From Glandiceps talaboti (Eukaryota; Hemichordata; Enteropneusta; Spengelidae): 64,000 bases of DNA. The translations under genes and the position numbers were made by a program. Below are positions 52,948 to 62,858 of the stretch, piece by piece. The stretch is from contig NC_135560.1 in NCBI RefSeq assembly GCF_964340395.1, positions 17,010,098-17,074,097 of the forward strand, in the 5' to 3' direction. Position 1 is the first letter of the stretch. Each line of letters starts with the position of its first letter. The notes beneath the pieces are model-generated. The model was not told the DNA's origin. It did not search any database and worked only from the letters and a program-made list of their open reading frames with translations.

Positions 52948-53349
52948 GAGATTATTCGTATTTTAAACATTCAAACTTCGAAAAGTATCAGATATGACCA
53001 TTCTTAGATAACCATTCAAATTCAATGATAGCTCTGACTGTATAACTCATTGATCAAGCTGAAGAATTTTTCACAAAACTATTTGTCATGTGACTGCTAG
53101 AACTAAATGTTATTAATCCAACCCTAGTCTTGTTGAATAACGCCAAATGTACACTTCACAACAAATGTTTGACATGAATTGCTCAATAACATTTACCGAA
53201 GTTGTTATTCTGTAATGGCCATGCTAGAGAGCTAAGTGTCGATGAGCAAACTGTGTATAGCACTGCAGTTGTTAAGTGAGATAGGTTGACATTAGCATCA
53301 CAAACCCTTATCATGCAGTTAGAATACTACTCCAAACATGTGAATAGAA

Positions 53350-54168
53350 TTAAATCTGAATCTTGTATTTGATGAGTTCAGTATACATGGGTTGGTTGAA
53401 TTCTATAAGTTTCAAAATCTCTTCAGGCAATACTGTATCCTCTTCTATGATAGAAGTACTTGAGCTACTCTGTGGTGACAAAAAGCAAGAACTTGCAACT
53501 GCAGTTTTATAATACTTAACAAAATATGGCTGCTGCATTTTAGGAAACCAAAAAGAAATATTTCCAGGTTTCCAGTTTAGCATTGACTCTGTAAAAGACA
53601 GACCGGTTTCAGAGCAATATCTTTGGAGAATTTCTTGTGGTGAACGTAATAAATCATCTGACTCAATGACAATGGGTTTCTGCTTCAAAGTTTCTGTGAC
53701 ATATTTGAATAGTTCAAACATTGGTGTCAAGTTTGAATAATCTGTAACACCCTTGATAATGTCACTATAGGGAGCCAATCCCTTCATTACATTCATATTA
53801 TTATTAAAGTTTGAAATGACAGCCTTCCTCTGATTTCTGATAATGAAGGTGTGAATATATCCCGATGGTAAGTTATCCATATTACCGCGTAGATTGTTAG
53901 GACTATCTTTGACAAAGACTGCACTTTTTCCAGGAAAATCAACCTCCAGGCTTTCCCTTGCTTCCTTAAATGTAAATCCTGGTACCACTGGACCTGGAAC
54001 CAAATCTCTGCGTTCTTCACCAAATAAATCAGCGACAACAAATGGCTCATGAAACACCTTGAATGCTGGTACAGATGCCATTGATAGTTCAAAAGCTGTT
54101 GATCTTGAACGTGGGTGGCACCATAACATAACCCTAGTCGATGGTTTGGGATCTGAAGATTTATCCAT
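53350..54168 (-). CDS. P-loop sulfotransferase-like protein, copy 1 (272 aa)
   Basis: Single uninterrupted CDS with start codon in good context (ACCATGG). The N-terminus VMLWCHPRSRSTAFELSMA (residues 13-31) is a P-loop of the PAPS-binding type (5'-phosphosulfate loop PRSRST), followed by FHEPF. IIRNQRKAVISNF (109-121) is a candidate 3'-phosphate-binding segment (R...S). The family is found in invertebrate deuterostomes, cnidarians and bacteria and is often mislabelled 'branched-chain aminotransferase-like' after plant homologues; no acceptor substrate is known to me. No signal peptide or membrane helix is seen, so it is probably cytosolic, unlike Golgi carbohydrate sulfotransferases. The sequence around residues 206-243 differs sharply from copy 2. 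A 5'UTR intron is inferred from the acceptor TTGATATTTCAG ending at 54,190 and a donor at 55,261. Confidence 0.85.
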   Translation of the reverse strand: MDKSSDPKPSTRVMLWCHPRSRSTAFELSMASVPAFKVFHEPFVVADLFGEERRDLVPGPVVPGFTFKEARESLEVDFPGKSAVFVKDSPNNLRGNMDNLPSGYIHTFIIRNQRKAVISNFNNNMNVMKGLAPYSDIIKGVTDYSNLTPMFELFKYVTETLKQKPIVIESDDLLRSPQEILQRYCSETGLSFTESMLNWKPGNISFWFPKMQQPYFVKYYKTAVASSCFLSPQSSSSTSIIEEDTVLPEEILKLIEFNQPMYTELIKYKIQI

Positions 54169-54189
54169 GGTTGGTGTGTTGGCTTACCT

Positions 54190-55261
54190 CTGAAATATCA
54201 ATAAGTATGATCAAAATGGTTGAGTAAGCGATCTCTGTGAAGAGCTCTGCTGTTAGCCAAAATAGTTACACTTTTTTATTGGAAAGTATGGTAATAGGTT
54301 ACCCAAGAAATATAAAATGTGTATGCCTCCAAATCGCATTGTCTTGCAATATGACCTCGGATCTGTACTTCAATCAGAAGTTTGTTGAATAAAGTTGCAC
54401 TGAAACGTGATGACAACACACTCTATATAAATTCTCTGTCCAAGCTAGCACCACAATAGGCGCCTTTGAGCGCCTTACGACCTTAGGTCGTTTCTGAGGT
54501 GATTTATAACTTAGCCTCAGGTTATAGCCCTGCTTGCATATGGAATAAGTCGTCCCTTAGCGAAATGCGTGTACCGTCTGCAAACAGGACTACCTCAGGC
54601 TATGACTTTGGCAGCTAGTCTACAAATGAAATTGCAAGGTGCCAATAATAGGGTGATATTTTTGAGAAGTATTCACCAAATTATTAAAATCGATGTGAAT
54701 TTTTAGAGGATCATGAAAGTTAAATGTTATTGTTAAAAATATTCGTAAACAGCCGCTAGTCGTATCATCATCGCAGCACTGTACTAGTCCAAAAAGAATC
54801 ACCAGCTTGGTTTCATGATTTTATAGAAAGGTTATTTCATCAAAGGCAAGCAGGGATGTTACCTTGTCCAAATATTTCATCTAGACGAGCTTGACTTATT
54901 CAGTGGACTGAATGTTGTCGCTGGGTGTCAGGTGCTCGTGATAAAATAACCTTGATAAATTATACATGATTGCATCAGTGAAATCACTATGTTGTCAGAA
55001 ACCCGCGGCGTGTTCTCCTGTCACTTTTACATAATATCGGGTATACAGCCCTACGTCAGTATCATCAATAATGTAGAACATATTCTAAAGCATATCACGG
55101 GTTACAAATGAAAGTGTCTGTGTCTTTCAAGTTGATTGACCTGGGTCCCTTGCCTGATACACCGTCTTGCGTCTGTAAATAGGACTACTCCTTATAATAG
55201 GCCTTCATTTCGCAAAAGAAAATAACACGACGAGCATTAAGGACACAAATAACATGCTTAC
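54190..55261 (-). other. 5'UTR intron of sulfotransferase-like copy 1
   Basis: Donor CACG|GTAAGCATG and acceptor TTTCAG are both conserved in copy 2. About 750 bp (roughly 54,279-55,035) has no counterpart in copy 2 and includes GC-richer sequence with the palindrome ACGACCTTAGGTCGT at about 54,478. No coding content. Confidence 0.55.
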
Positions 55262-55362
55262 CGTGTTAACATTTACCAGTTTCTTACAGCACAGTTTGGT
55301 TTTAGGACCAGATACGGGAGACTCATCGAAACGCATTGGACGTTTACGTCTGCTTCCGGGTC
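55262..55362 (-). promoter_or_regulatory. 5'UTR exon and TATA-less promoter, copy 1
   Basis: The sequence before the 55,261 donor (GTATCTGGTCCTAAAA...) and, upstream, GACCCGGAAGCAGACGTAAA (55,343-55,362 region) is conserved in copy 2. It contains an ETS-type CCGGAAG core and a CRE-like GACGTAA. The transcription start is not determined. Confidence 0.45.
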
Positions 55363-56760
55363 AAATGTACATTTCCACCCGGCTTCAAATATTTGTGTTT
55401 GCTTTTGTGTAATTCTCTGAACTTCATAAGATAGCTAAGAAAAAAAATTCAAACTCAATTCCTGTTATGCGTTATAGCACTACATACTAACCTCAACATG
55501 AATTCGATAAAACATCAGACCATCTTACTGGTCTCCGATAAAAACACTCTACTATGATATATTTATAACTACATAATACTCGCCGCTGGGGGCTCTCTCC
55601 TTCAGATCGAGCCAGAGTAACTGATACTACATCCACGGATACGATAGTGTGTAGACAAAGCTTCAGCCAAATAAGTTAGTCTACGCAACGGTTCAAATCG
55701 TCTAGCAAACGTTTTTTTTTATCTGGGGAGGTACAATATAAAAACTATGTAATGCCATGCTTTTTAAAGAAAAGTTCACAGTGGCATTGTAAGAATATCC
55801 ATTCCTGGCTTTGCAGAAAAATAGACACACCACACAATGCAGGTCAAAGGCATATGCAAGAGTCTAAGAATGTTCACTTTAGACGGTAGTCACTTGAATG
55901 AAGTATTTATCTATTAGTCTTTTTGAGTTTTGGTTTGGACAAACGTGCCTGCCAGCCAGACAAAGAATCCATTGCTGCTTCAACGAGTACTGTTGATTTT
56001 AACAGTAGACATTATTGAGTTCCATGATCTTGATGTTAACCCACAGCATTACATCTAGCAATAAGTTTTACTCCTCACATAAAACTACTAATTTAAAAGG
56101 TGATACTTACTATTGACTGCCATTAATATGTCATTAATTACACAAGATGTCGTAGTTATTGCCTGATGTAACAATGTGCGGTTAACATCAAAAACAAAAT
56201 AAACTTACCAGGTTTTTCTATAATCCATGATAATCATTTGGACAACCGATATTTCTTTACTTTGTAGATATACAATCAGAGGGACATAACAAAAGCCAAT
56301 AATCATCATATTTTACTATACGTTTTCACAGATTTATTGAGATTATTCGTATTTTAAACATTCAAACTTTGAAAAGTATCACATATGACCATTCATAGAT
56401 AACCATTCAAATTCAATGATAGCTCTGACTGTATAACTCATTGATTAAGCTGCAGAATTTTTCACAAAACTATTTGTCATGTGACTGCTAGAACTAAATG
56501 TTATTAATCCAACCCTAGTCTTGTTGAATAACGCCAAATGTACACTTCACAACAAATGTTTGACATGAGTTGCTCAATAACATTTTAATACCGAAGTTGT
56601 TATTCTGTAATGGCCATGCTAGAGAGCTAAGTGTTCACAGTTAACAAAGTCGATGAGCAAACTGTGTATAGCACTGCAGTTGTCAAGTGAGATAGGTTGA
56701 CATTGGCATCACAAACCCTTATCATGCAGTTAGAATACTACTCCAAACATGTGAATAGAA
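55363..56760. other. Intergenic between the two sulfotransferase-like copies
   Basis: Left part: upstream flank of copy 1, matching 58,130-58,800 (AATTCTCTGA, CTCGCCGCTGGGG, TCTAGCAAA). Right part (from about 55,910): 3' flank of copy 2, matching 52,500-53,349. The breakpoint of the tandem duplication therefore lies in about 55,740-55,910. Confidence 0.65.
56333..56338 (-). promoter_or_regulatory. Poly(A) signal AATAAA, sulfotransferase-like copy 2
   Basis: Same position relative to the stop codon (about 425 bp) and same flanks as the copy 1 signal. Confidence 0.45.
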
Positions 56761-57582
56761 TTAAATCTGAATCTTGTATTTGATGAGTTCAGTATACATG
56801 GGTTGGTTGAATTCTATAAGTTTCAAAATCTCTTCAGGCAATACTGTATCATCTTCTTCGACAGAAGTACTTGAAGCTTTATGAGGTGACGAAAAGGAAG
56901 AACTTGCAACTGCAGCTTCATAAAACTTAACAAAATATGGCTCCTCCTGCATTCTAGGAAACCAATGAGAAATATTTCCAGGCTTCCAGTTTAGCATTGA
57001 CTCTGTAAAAGGCAGACCGGTTTCAGAGCAATATTTTTGGAGAATTTCTTGTGGTGAACGTAATAAATCATCTGACTCAATGACAATGGGTTTCTGCTTC
57101 AAAGTTTCTGTGACATATTTGAATAGTTCAAACATTGGTGTCAAGTTTGAATAATCTGTAACACCCTTGATAATGTCACTATAGGGAGCCAATCCCTTCA
57201 TTACATTCAAGCTATTTTTAAAGTTTGAAATGACAGCCTTCCTCGTATCTCTGATAATGAAAGTGTGAATATATCCCGATGGTAAGTTATCCATATTACC
57301 GCGTAGATTGTTAGGACAATCTTTGACAAAGACTGCATTTTTTCCAGGAAAATCAACCTCCAGGCTTTCCCTTGCTTCCTGAAATGTAAATCCTGGTACC
57401 ACTGGACCTGGAACCAAATCTCTGCGTTCTTCACCAAATAAATCAGCGACGACAAATGGCTCATGAAACACCTTGAATGCTGGTACAGATGCCATTGATA
57501 ATTCAAAAGCTGTTGATCTTGAACGTGGGTGGCACCATAACATAACCCTAGTCGATGGTTTGGGATCTGAAGATTTATCCAT
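56761..57582 (-). CDS. P-loop sulfotransferase-like protein, copy 2 (273 aa)
   Basis: Tandem paralogue of the gene at 53,350-54,168, with the same P-loop (CHPRSRSTAFE), FHEPF and C-terminal EFNQPMYTELIKYKIQI. I chose the ATG at 57,582 (ACCATGG, conserved with copy 1). The frame stays open upstream to 57,615, but those bases cross the conserved splice acceptor and are probably intron. About 10 substitutions occur in residues 1-200, including two inside the candidate phosphate-binding loop (RDTR against RNQR), about 14 plus an inserted residue in the next 45, and none in the last 22. Intact, so presumably functional. Confidence 0.85.
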   Translation of the reverse strand: MDKSSDPKPSTRVMLWCHPRSRSTAFELSMASVPAFKVFHEPFVVADLFGEERRDLVPGPVVPGFTFQEARESLEVDFPGKNAVFVKDCPNNLRGNMDNLPSGYIHTFIIRDTRKAVISNFKNSLNVMKGLAPYSDIIKGVTDYSNLTPMFELFKYVTETLKQKPIVIESDDLLRSPQEILQKYCSETGLPFTESMLNWKPGNISHWFPRMQEEPYFVKFYEAAVASSSFSSPHKASSTSVEEDDTVLPEEILKLIEFNQPMYTELIKYKIQI

Positions 57583-57603
57583 GGTTGCTTTGTTGTGGTA
57601 CCT

Positions 57604-57980
57604 CTGAAATATCAATTAGTATGATCAAAGTGATTGAGTAAGCGATCGCTGTGAAGAGCGCTGATGTTAGTCAAAATAGTCACTTTTTTATACCATCAGC
57701 TATACAGCCCTACGTCAGTATCATCAATAATGTACAACGTGCTCTAAAGCATATCGCGAGTCACAAATCAATAGGTCTGTTGATTCACTCGATCATTGCG
57801 TCAGTGCAGCACAATTGTACAGCAGTGATACACTGTACGACCTTCGTTCCGCAGTGCGGTGCCATTGTATGATAGATGTATGACGTGACGTCTAGCGTCT
57901 GTACAGAGAACTACACAGGCTTCTATTTCGCAAAAGAAAATATCATGATGAACATTAAAACACATACAGAACGTGCTTAC
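57604..57980 (-). other. 5'UTR intron of sulfotransferase-like copy 2
   Basis: 377 bp, against 1,072 bp in copy 1. Acceptor TTGATATTTCAG ends at 57,604; donor ATACG|GTAAGCACG starts at 57,980. The short frame at 57,651-57,872 is intronic. Confidence 0.55.
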
Positions 57981-58100
57981 CGTATTAAGGTTTACAAGTT
58001 TCTATCAGTATCAAACATCACATTTTTAGGACCAGATACGGGACAGTGAGTTTTATCTGAATGCATTGAAAGAGGAAATTACGTCTTCTATTTCCGGGTC
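57981..58100 (-). promoter_or_regulatory. 5'UTR exon and TATA-less promoter, copy 2
   Basis: GTATCTGGTCCTAAAA and GACCCGGAAATAGAAGACGT align with copy 1. The CCGGAA core and GACGTAA are retained, though the ETS-type site has lost its final G. Confidence 0.45.
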
Positions 58101-58378
58101 ATGCAAATGTTTATCGCGGTCTTGACCCGTGTTTGCTGCTGTGTAATTCTCTGATCTTTTATACTTCATCCGAAGTAGAAAGTGTTTAAACTCAATTCAT
58201 GTAGCTGTAATATAGAACTGTATGCTAACCTCAACATGAATTCGATGAGGCAAAGTCACTTCCATGTACATTCGTTAATTACATAATACTCGCCGCTGGG
58301 GTCTCTCTCCTACAGATCGAACCACACAGTAACTGATACCACGTAACGCCATTGTAACTACTAGTAGTCTGGTCATAT

Positions 58379-58688
58379 CACTCTAAAGATTTTGACGCTT
58401 CGGACGCGTCCCATGTGTTCAGTTTAGCGTCGTTTGTGCCAAAAACATAAAACACTAGTGTTCAAAATCTTATAAACTAGAACACTGTTGACGCATCAGA
58501 ACACTGTAACAGTTTTTGAACACAAAGTAAGTGTTCAGAACAAGCAAATAGAACACATACATTCTAGATCTGAACACTGTGTTCTAAATCTGAACACACG
58601 CGTTCTAGTATTTATATTGAAGACATATACTGCGTTCAAAATCTGTTACAATTAAGTGTTCAGGAACTGAACACATCACTTTAGAGTG
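58379..58688. mobile_element. 310-bp MITE with CACTCTAAAG terminal inverted repeats
   Basis: Starts CACTCTAAAG and ends CTTTAGAGTG, exact 10-bp inverted ends. The interior is dense with GAACAC/GTGTTC half-sites (over ten). The matching flank of sulfotransferase copy 1 lacks the element, giving an empty-site comparison. The target duplication is unclear (AT/TA). Confidence 0.75.
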
Positions 58689-59569
58689 TAGCATTTGCGT
58701 TACGATTGGCGTTTTCCGTATATCGTCTAGATAAAGCTCTAGCCAAACAAGTTAGTCTAGACGCAATGTACATGTAAGATAGAGCTATACAAATCGTCTA
58801 GCAAAGGCTACTTTCTGAAACACTGAATTTTTTTTGCATGATCTTGAATTTTTTCCTCCTAAAGCTTTAATCATTTTTTTCTCAGCAAATAAAATATCCG
58901 ACTTTAAAGAAGTCTTACTCTTTTTATTTGCATTTCCCAACAGTTTTGCATTTACAATCCAACACCGTTGTGAAATAAAATGTGGACTTAAAATGAATTA
59001 GTCGATGAATTGCGTGCTATAGATTTTTATATATTTTAATGTTCACATCACCACACATAACACGCATCATTCGAAATGTAAGTTTAGTTCATTTAAATAA
59101 TTTCGAGTTGATTTGCGTAATGATGTCCAAGGTTTCTTGTCAGAAATTAAGATGGATCACGCCAAGTACCAAAATTTAAGGTCACATAGTTATGCCTCTA
59201 TTCGAAATCTTTTACCAATTTATCTCGATTGACATATAAAAGTGAATTGTCTTACACCTTATAACCAAAATGCCTCGATAGTAAGTTCCAGACACAATAC
59301 CGCACATTTAAAATAGACATTTATTATCTTTATCGAAAGTGTGGATTCTTTGTCTTTTCATCACCAAGGGTTGTAGGACACGTGTACTTTATTATGGTTG
59401 ATGTATGTACCAAATTATATGGAGTTTGAAGCGTGCATTCTTAAAATATAGCCTAATTATTGAAAATCATTAATTATGTAAATGACTTGTTCAATTCATA
59501 GGATGTTTAACAAGATGTGTAGCAAGTTCCATTATAATTGATACAGTAGTTTTTGGGAAATCGTGTCAA

Positions 59570-59586
59570 CAGACAGACAGACAGAT

Positions 59587-59626
<40 letters not shown>

Positions 59627-59627
59627 A
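59570..59627. repeat. (CAGA)n microsatellite
   Basis: About 13 CAGA units with one TTAGA interruption. Confidence 0.95.
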
Positions 59628-59963
59628 GCATAACATAACCTTCTCTTTGGGAAAGTAACATTTACAGGTATATAGATTTCGTCAAAAAAATACACTCAGA
59701 AATTGGTTATTCATTGCATCTGATATTTATTAGGTTCTGTTGGGGATATATCGATAAATAATTTGTATGACTATGATTATCCAATATGAATAATTAACAA
59801 TAATGCTGTAAGCATTGTGACGAAATTGATTACCCGTGTTTAGAAAACACCTACAGAAGCGTTAAAACTAAGCATTGAATAAATGGTATTCTTCTCGTTT
59901 GTGTTCCTTAATTAACCGTCAGCATGGAGAAGGTTGTTTCAAGCGTTAGTTATTATTGCTGAA

Positions 59964-60021
59964 TCAAAGAATTGGCTTCTGTTCTCCGAACAACTTCTTC
60001 ATCTCCAATCGAATAAATGGT
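59964..60021 (-). CDS. dcd1-like terminal exon
   Basis: Acceptor TTTCAAATTTTAG|A, then PFIRLEMKKLFGEQKPIL and TGA. The first base completes an arginine codon with AG from the previous exon, giving NAYDRPFIRLEM, the expected C-terminal block of the family. Confidence 0.8.
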
Positions 60022-60650
60022 CTAAAATTTGAAAAGAATTGTACAGATGAAATAAAACTGGTAGTCAAGGAATCAGAACAATTACTTTTCTTTTAATCCG
60101 TGTAATTATCCGTGTGTGAACCTCTAGTTTGTGTTAAACTTATTCGAATATCGTTGTCTTGTAGTATTGTGTTTATAGTTTACCTATTACACGTCGATGA
60201 AAATCTCTTTGCAAGGAAATGGACTCTACGATACGTCGTGTCTCTCGCCCTCAATTTCCTGCTATGGGTTGGCAGATGTATGAGGGCGCCCAGTCACGGC
60301 GTACCTTACAGATAACAAGGAAAACTCAGTGTTTGGATTCTATCTCAGACCACTACCACTATAGTGGTCTGAGATTCTATGTAGAATTCGAGAAACAAAA
60401 GAGTTGTCCCTCATCCTTTAAAATTGAAGCATTCATGGTGCACACTATATTTTTTGTTCTTTTTGCTATTATTTGAAACAATGTAAAGTGGCCTATTTAA
60501 AGATAACAGCAAGCTTTTAATTTACACATAGTAACTCTTTATGTATCACACAACATATTATATATTCTAATCCTGTAACACGATCCGAATATTTGGTTGA
60601 AGTGCTTCAACTTGACGAGCTCCTATTTGCTCTTATATATAATAATTTAC
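60022..60650 (-). other. dcd1-like last intron
   Basis: 629 bp, phase 2. Contains a perfect 14-bp-arm hairpin (60,342-60,375). Two short plus-strand frames at 60,112-60,476 are not supported as genes. Confidence 0.65.
60342..60375. repeat. Perfect hairpin, 14-bp arms
   Basis: ATCTCAGACCACTA (60,342-60,355) and its exact complement TAGTGGTCTGAGAT (60,362-60,375) around the 6-nt loop CCACTA. Confidence 0.9.
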
Positions 60651-60867
60651 CTGTCATATGCATTCTCGGGTCCGGAGGCACCATCTTTACGAGCATTTGC
60701 CACATACATGAGATTTTCCAGGAGATCGTAAACAGCAATGTGTAGATTACCAGTCTGAGCGATTGAAACCATATCACGAATTGTATTTTCTGCTGTTATA
60801 TTGCCATGGTATTTTTGTATTTGGCGTGCTAAGACAGAGCTGTAGTCGGGATCGAGCCAGTCCATTC
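60651..60867 (-). CDS. dcd1-like exon (MDWLDPDYS ... GPENAYD)
   Basis: 217 bp, acceptor TCAAATCTAG|GA, donor GACAG|GTAAAT. Encodes MDWLDPDYSSVLARQIQKYH, then an isoleucine/alanine-rich helix region (ENTIRDMVSIAQTGNLHIAV), YDLLENLMYVANARKDG and GPENAYD. Phase 1 in, phase 2 out, consistent with both neighbours. Confidence 0.85.
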
Positions 60868-61676
60868 CTAGATTTGAACAACGAAATATTAGTATCACCA
60901 TATAAACAATAATATATTATTGACTTACTTGTGTCGCTATGTTAAAGGGCAGGGATTCAATGCCAGGTTCTCGCATTATTATTGGTATTTTATCAGTAGA
61001 GCCATAAGGATGACATAGGATTTTTTTTGGACCAACGTTTTCGATAGCTCTGCCAGACATAAACAACTGTCTTTCAAACATTAATGTTAATCCTTATCCG
61101 AAAAGGCCTTTCTGAGATCTTCTAAAGTGAAGGCGTACATTGGGAAGTTCAATCTGATTCAAATTCGGTCGGCTAGTCATTTGATGTAATCTGTTCTCAC
61201 CTTTGTATCAGCCGGGATTGTCCTAATATTTACGTTTTTGTTTTGAATGCAGCCCAAACAAGACAAAAACGTAAACACATAATATGGAGGACAATTCAAG
61301 CATCACATTTTAATCAAATGACCCACTGTAAATGTTATTTGAAACTCAAACGCCGAATATGAAAAGACATTAGTTTACACATTGATTAGAACGTTATATA
61401 TTGTTGTGTGCCTACATAAGGATATGGTGGGAAACCTTGGCCAATATATTTCCTTGTCACAGTGTACCAATGTATAACGTGATGCTATGTTAACATACAC
61501 TTCAAGGGCATTAGTAGACGATTGATTGCTAATGTTCTACATGTCACTTATGTCCACCAGCAAATCCATGACAACATTGTGTCTGTTAGCATTAGTATCA
61601 GTAGTTTAGTTGATATCAATTGCAAGGTAGTGTGTTTAAAAATGCTTATCTATTCTGAGCAATATATCATGCCTAC
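60868..61676 (-). other. dcd1-like intron with foldback element
   Basis: 809 bp. An imperfect inverted repeat spans about 61,180-61,322. Its arms share CATTTGAT, ATTGTCCT-ATATT and TTTACGTTTTTGT-TTG (reverse-complemented on the right). The plus-strand frame at 61,522-61,758 overlaps the next exon in antisense and is not called. Confidence 0.6.
61180..61322. mobile_element. Imperfect foldback element
   Basis: The left arm from CATTTGATGTAATCTG to TTACGTTTTTGTTTTG and the right arm from CAAGACAAAAACGTAAAC to TTTTAATCAAATG are imperfect reverse complements, about 60 bp each. Likely a MITE relic. Confidence 0.6.
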
Positions 61677-61791
61677 CCCAGTATACTACATTTTCGATTT
61701 TAGGATGCCAATCAGCGTCTGGTCTCATGTTGAGGTCATCAAAGAAGTACGCAACTGAGGCAGAATACTCCACACCACGAAAAGCATTTAA
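61677..61791 (-). CDS. dcd1-like exon (LNAFRGVEYSASV ... VVYWG)
   Basis: 115 bp, acceptor TTTATTGACAG|TTA, donor TACTGGG|GTAGGC. Encodes LNAFRGVEYSASVAYFFDD, LNMRPDADWHPKIENVVYW. Enters in phase 0 and leaves one base that completes the glycine before MDWLDP. Confidence 0.85.
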
Positions 61792-62349
61792 CTGTCAATA
61801 AACACAGGACAATATCTTTTTAATTTTACTTACAGTTTACATTGATGATAATGTACAATAATTATTTACAATCTATCCTGTACATAATCACATGACATCA
61901 TTGACGAACATATTAAAGTAATATATACATGGATATTACACACATACACACATACATACATACATACATACATACATACATACATACATACATACATACA
62001 TACATACATACATACATACATACATACATACATACATACATACATACATACATACACACACACACATACATACATACATACATACATACACACATACACA
62101 CATACATACATACATACATACATACATACATACATGCATACATGCATACATGCATACATACATGTATACATACATACATACATACATACATACATACATA
62201 CATACATACATACATACATACATACATACATACATACATACATACATACATACATACATACATACATACATACATACATACATACATGCATAAATACATT
62301 TCCATAACTACAGTGCATATCATGTATCGATGCCATACATAATTCGTAC
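61792..62349 (-). other. dcd1-like intron holding a long ATAC array
   Basis: 558 bp, more than half of it the ATAC microsatellite, which ends only about 63 bp from the donor of the preceding exon. Confidence 0.8.
61943..62287. repeat. (ATAC)n array, ~345 bp
   Basis: ATAC/CATA units with scattered CACA and CATG variants. Transcribed from the minus strand it reads (UGUA)n. Long open frames on both strands here are repeat artefacts. Confidence 0.97.
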
Positions 62350-62460
62350 CTTCAAATCGCCTATACCAAATATCTGGTTACACGTTCTATGGGCATTAGC
62401 AATACGATTGACAGCGTCATCCAGTGTGTTGTCGAATTGCATGATATCACGTAGAAGACA
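62350..62460 (-). CDS. dcd1-like exon (LLRDIMQFDNTLDDAVNRIA)
   Basis: Exactly 37 codons, phase 0 at both ends. Acceptor TCTCATCTAG|TGT, donor TTGAAG|GTACG. Encodes CLLRDIMQFDNTLDDAVNR, IANAHRTCNQIFGIGDLK. The repeat-helix-plus-GxGD pattern is a conserved block of C45/AAT-like proteins. Confidence 0.88.
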
Positions 62461-62858
62461 CTAGATGAGATTTCAGATATCATAAAATGAATATTAGCTT
62501 TTAAAAAGTGTCTATGTGAATATATACCTAATTATATTACAACCTGTACGTTTTTATTTATCATCAAAACATTTGTAAAATGTACAGTACAAATCACGAT
62601 ATGCTGTCATATTAAATTTACTCTTTCTGGATAAAATCAAAATCTTAGACACTTATAGGTATAGTGTCATGCGTTTATAGTCACATGTGCAACTGTTATA
62701 ACATGTATAAGATTTAAGATGGTACAATAACAGTTTTGGTTTTCCATTTACTTGTTGGAACAGCACCGTTGCCCGGCAACTATAATATCGTGAATATGAT
62801 CAGTTTACTATTTTTTCCACATAATAATCTACGTTACCACAAAAGGGTATAACATTAC
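62461..62858 (-). other. dcd1-like intron after the tandem-donor exon
   Basis: 398 bp, phase 0. Starts with the duplicated donor sequence; nothing else is recognised. Confidence 0.7.

Larger units (their letters stand above)
51310..53349. other. Intergenic: channel 5' flank and sulfotransferase 3' flank
   Basis: Holds the channel promoter region, the end of segmental copy B, an 86-bp tandem repeat (51,986-52,235) and, from about 52,500, sequence duplicated at 55,910-56,760, which includes the probable 3'UTR of sulfotransferase copy 1. No additional gene seen. Confidence 0.65.
58101..59963. other. Intergenic between copy 2 and the dcd1-like gene
   Basis: Upstream flank of copy 2 to about 58,810, interrupted by a 310-bp TIR element. 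Then unannotated AT-rich sequence with a CAGA microsatellite (59,570-59,627). The last part is the probable 3'UTR of the dcd1-like gene, with an AATAAA at about 59,726-59,731 on the minus strand. Confidence 0.6.

Noticed and set aside
57583-57615. In-frame upstream extension of sulfotransferase copy 2 (extra start at 57,615)
   Set aside because: The added codons cross a splice acceptor conserved in copy 1, and the downstream ATG has the shared ACCATGG context.
60112-60476. Plus-strand frames of 67 and 85 codons opposite the dcd1-like gene
   Set aside because: They lie in an intron of the minus-strand gene, contain a hairpin, and show no family resemblance.
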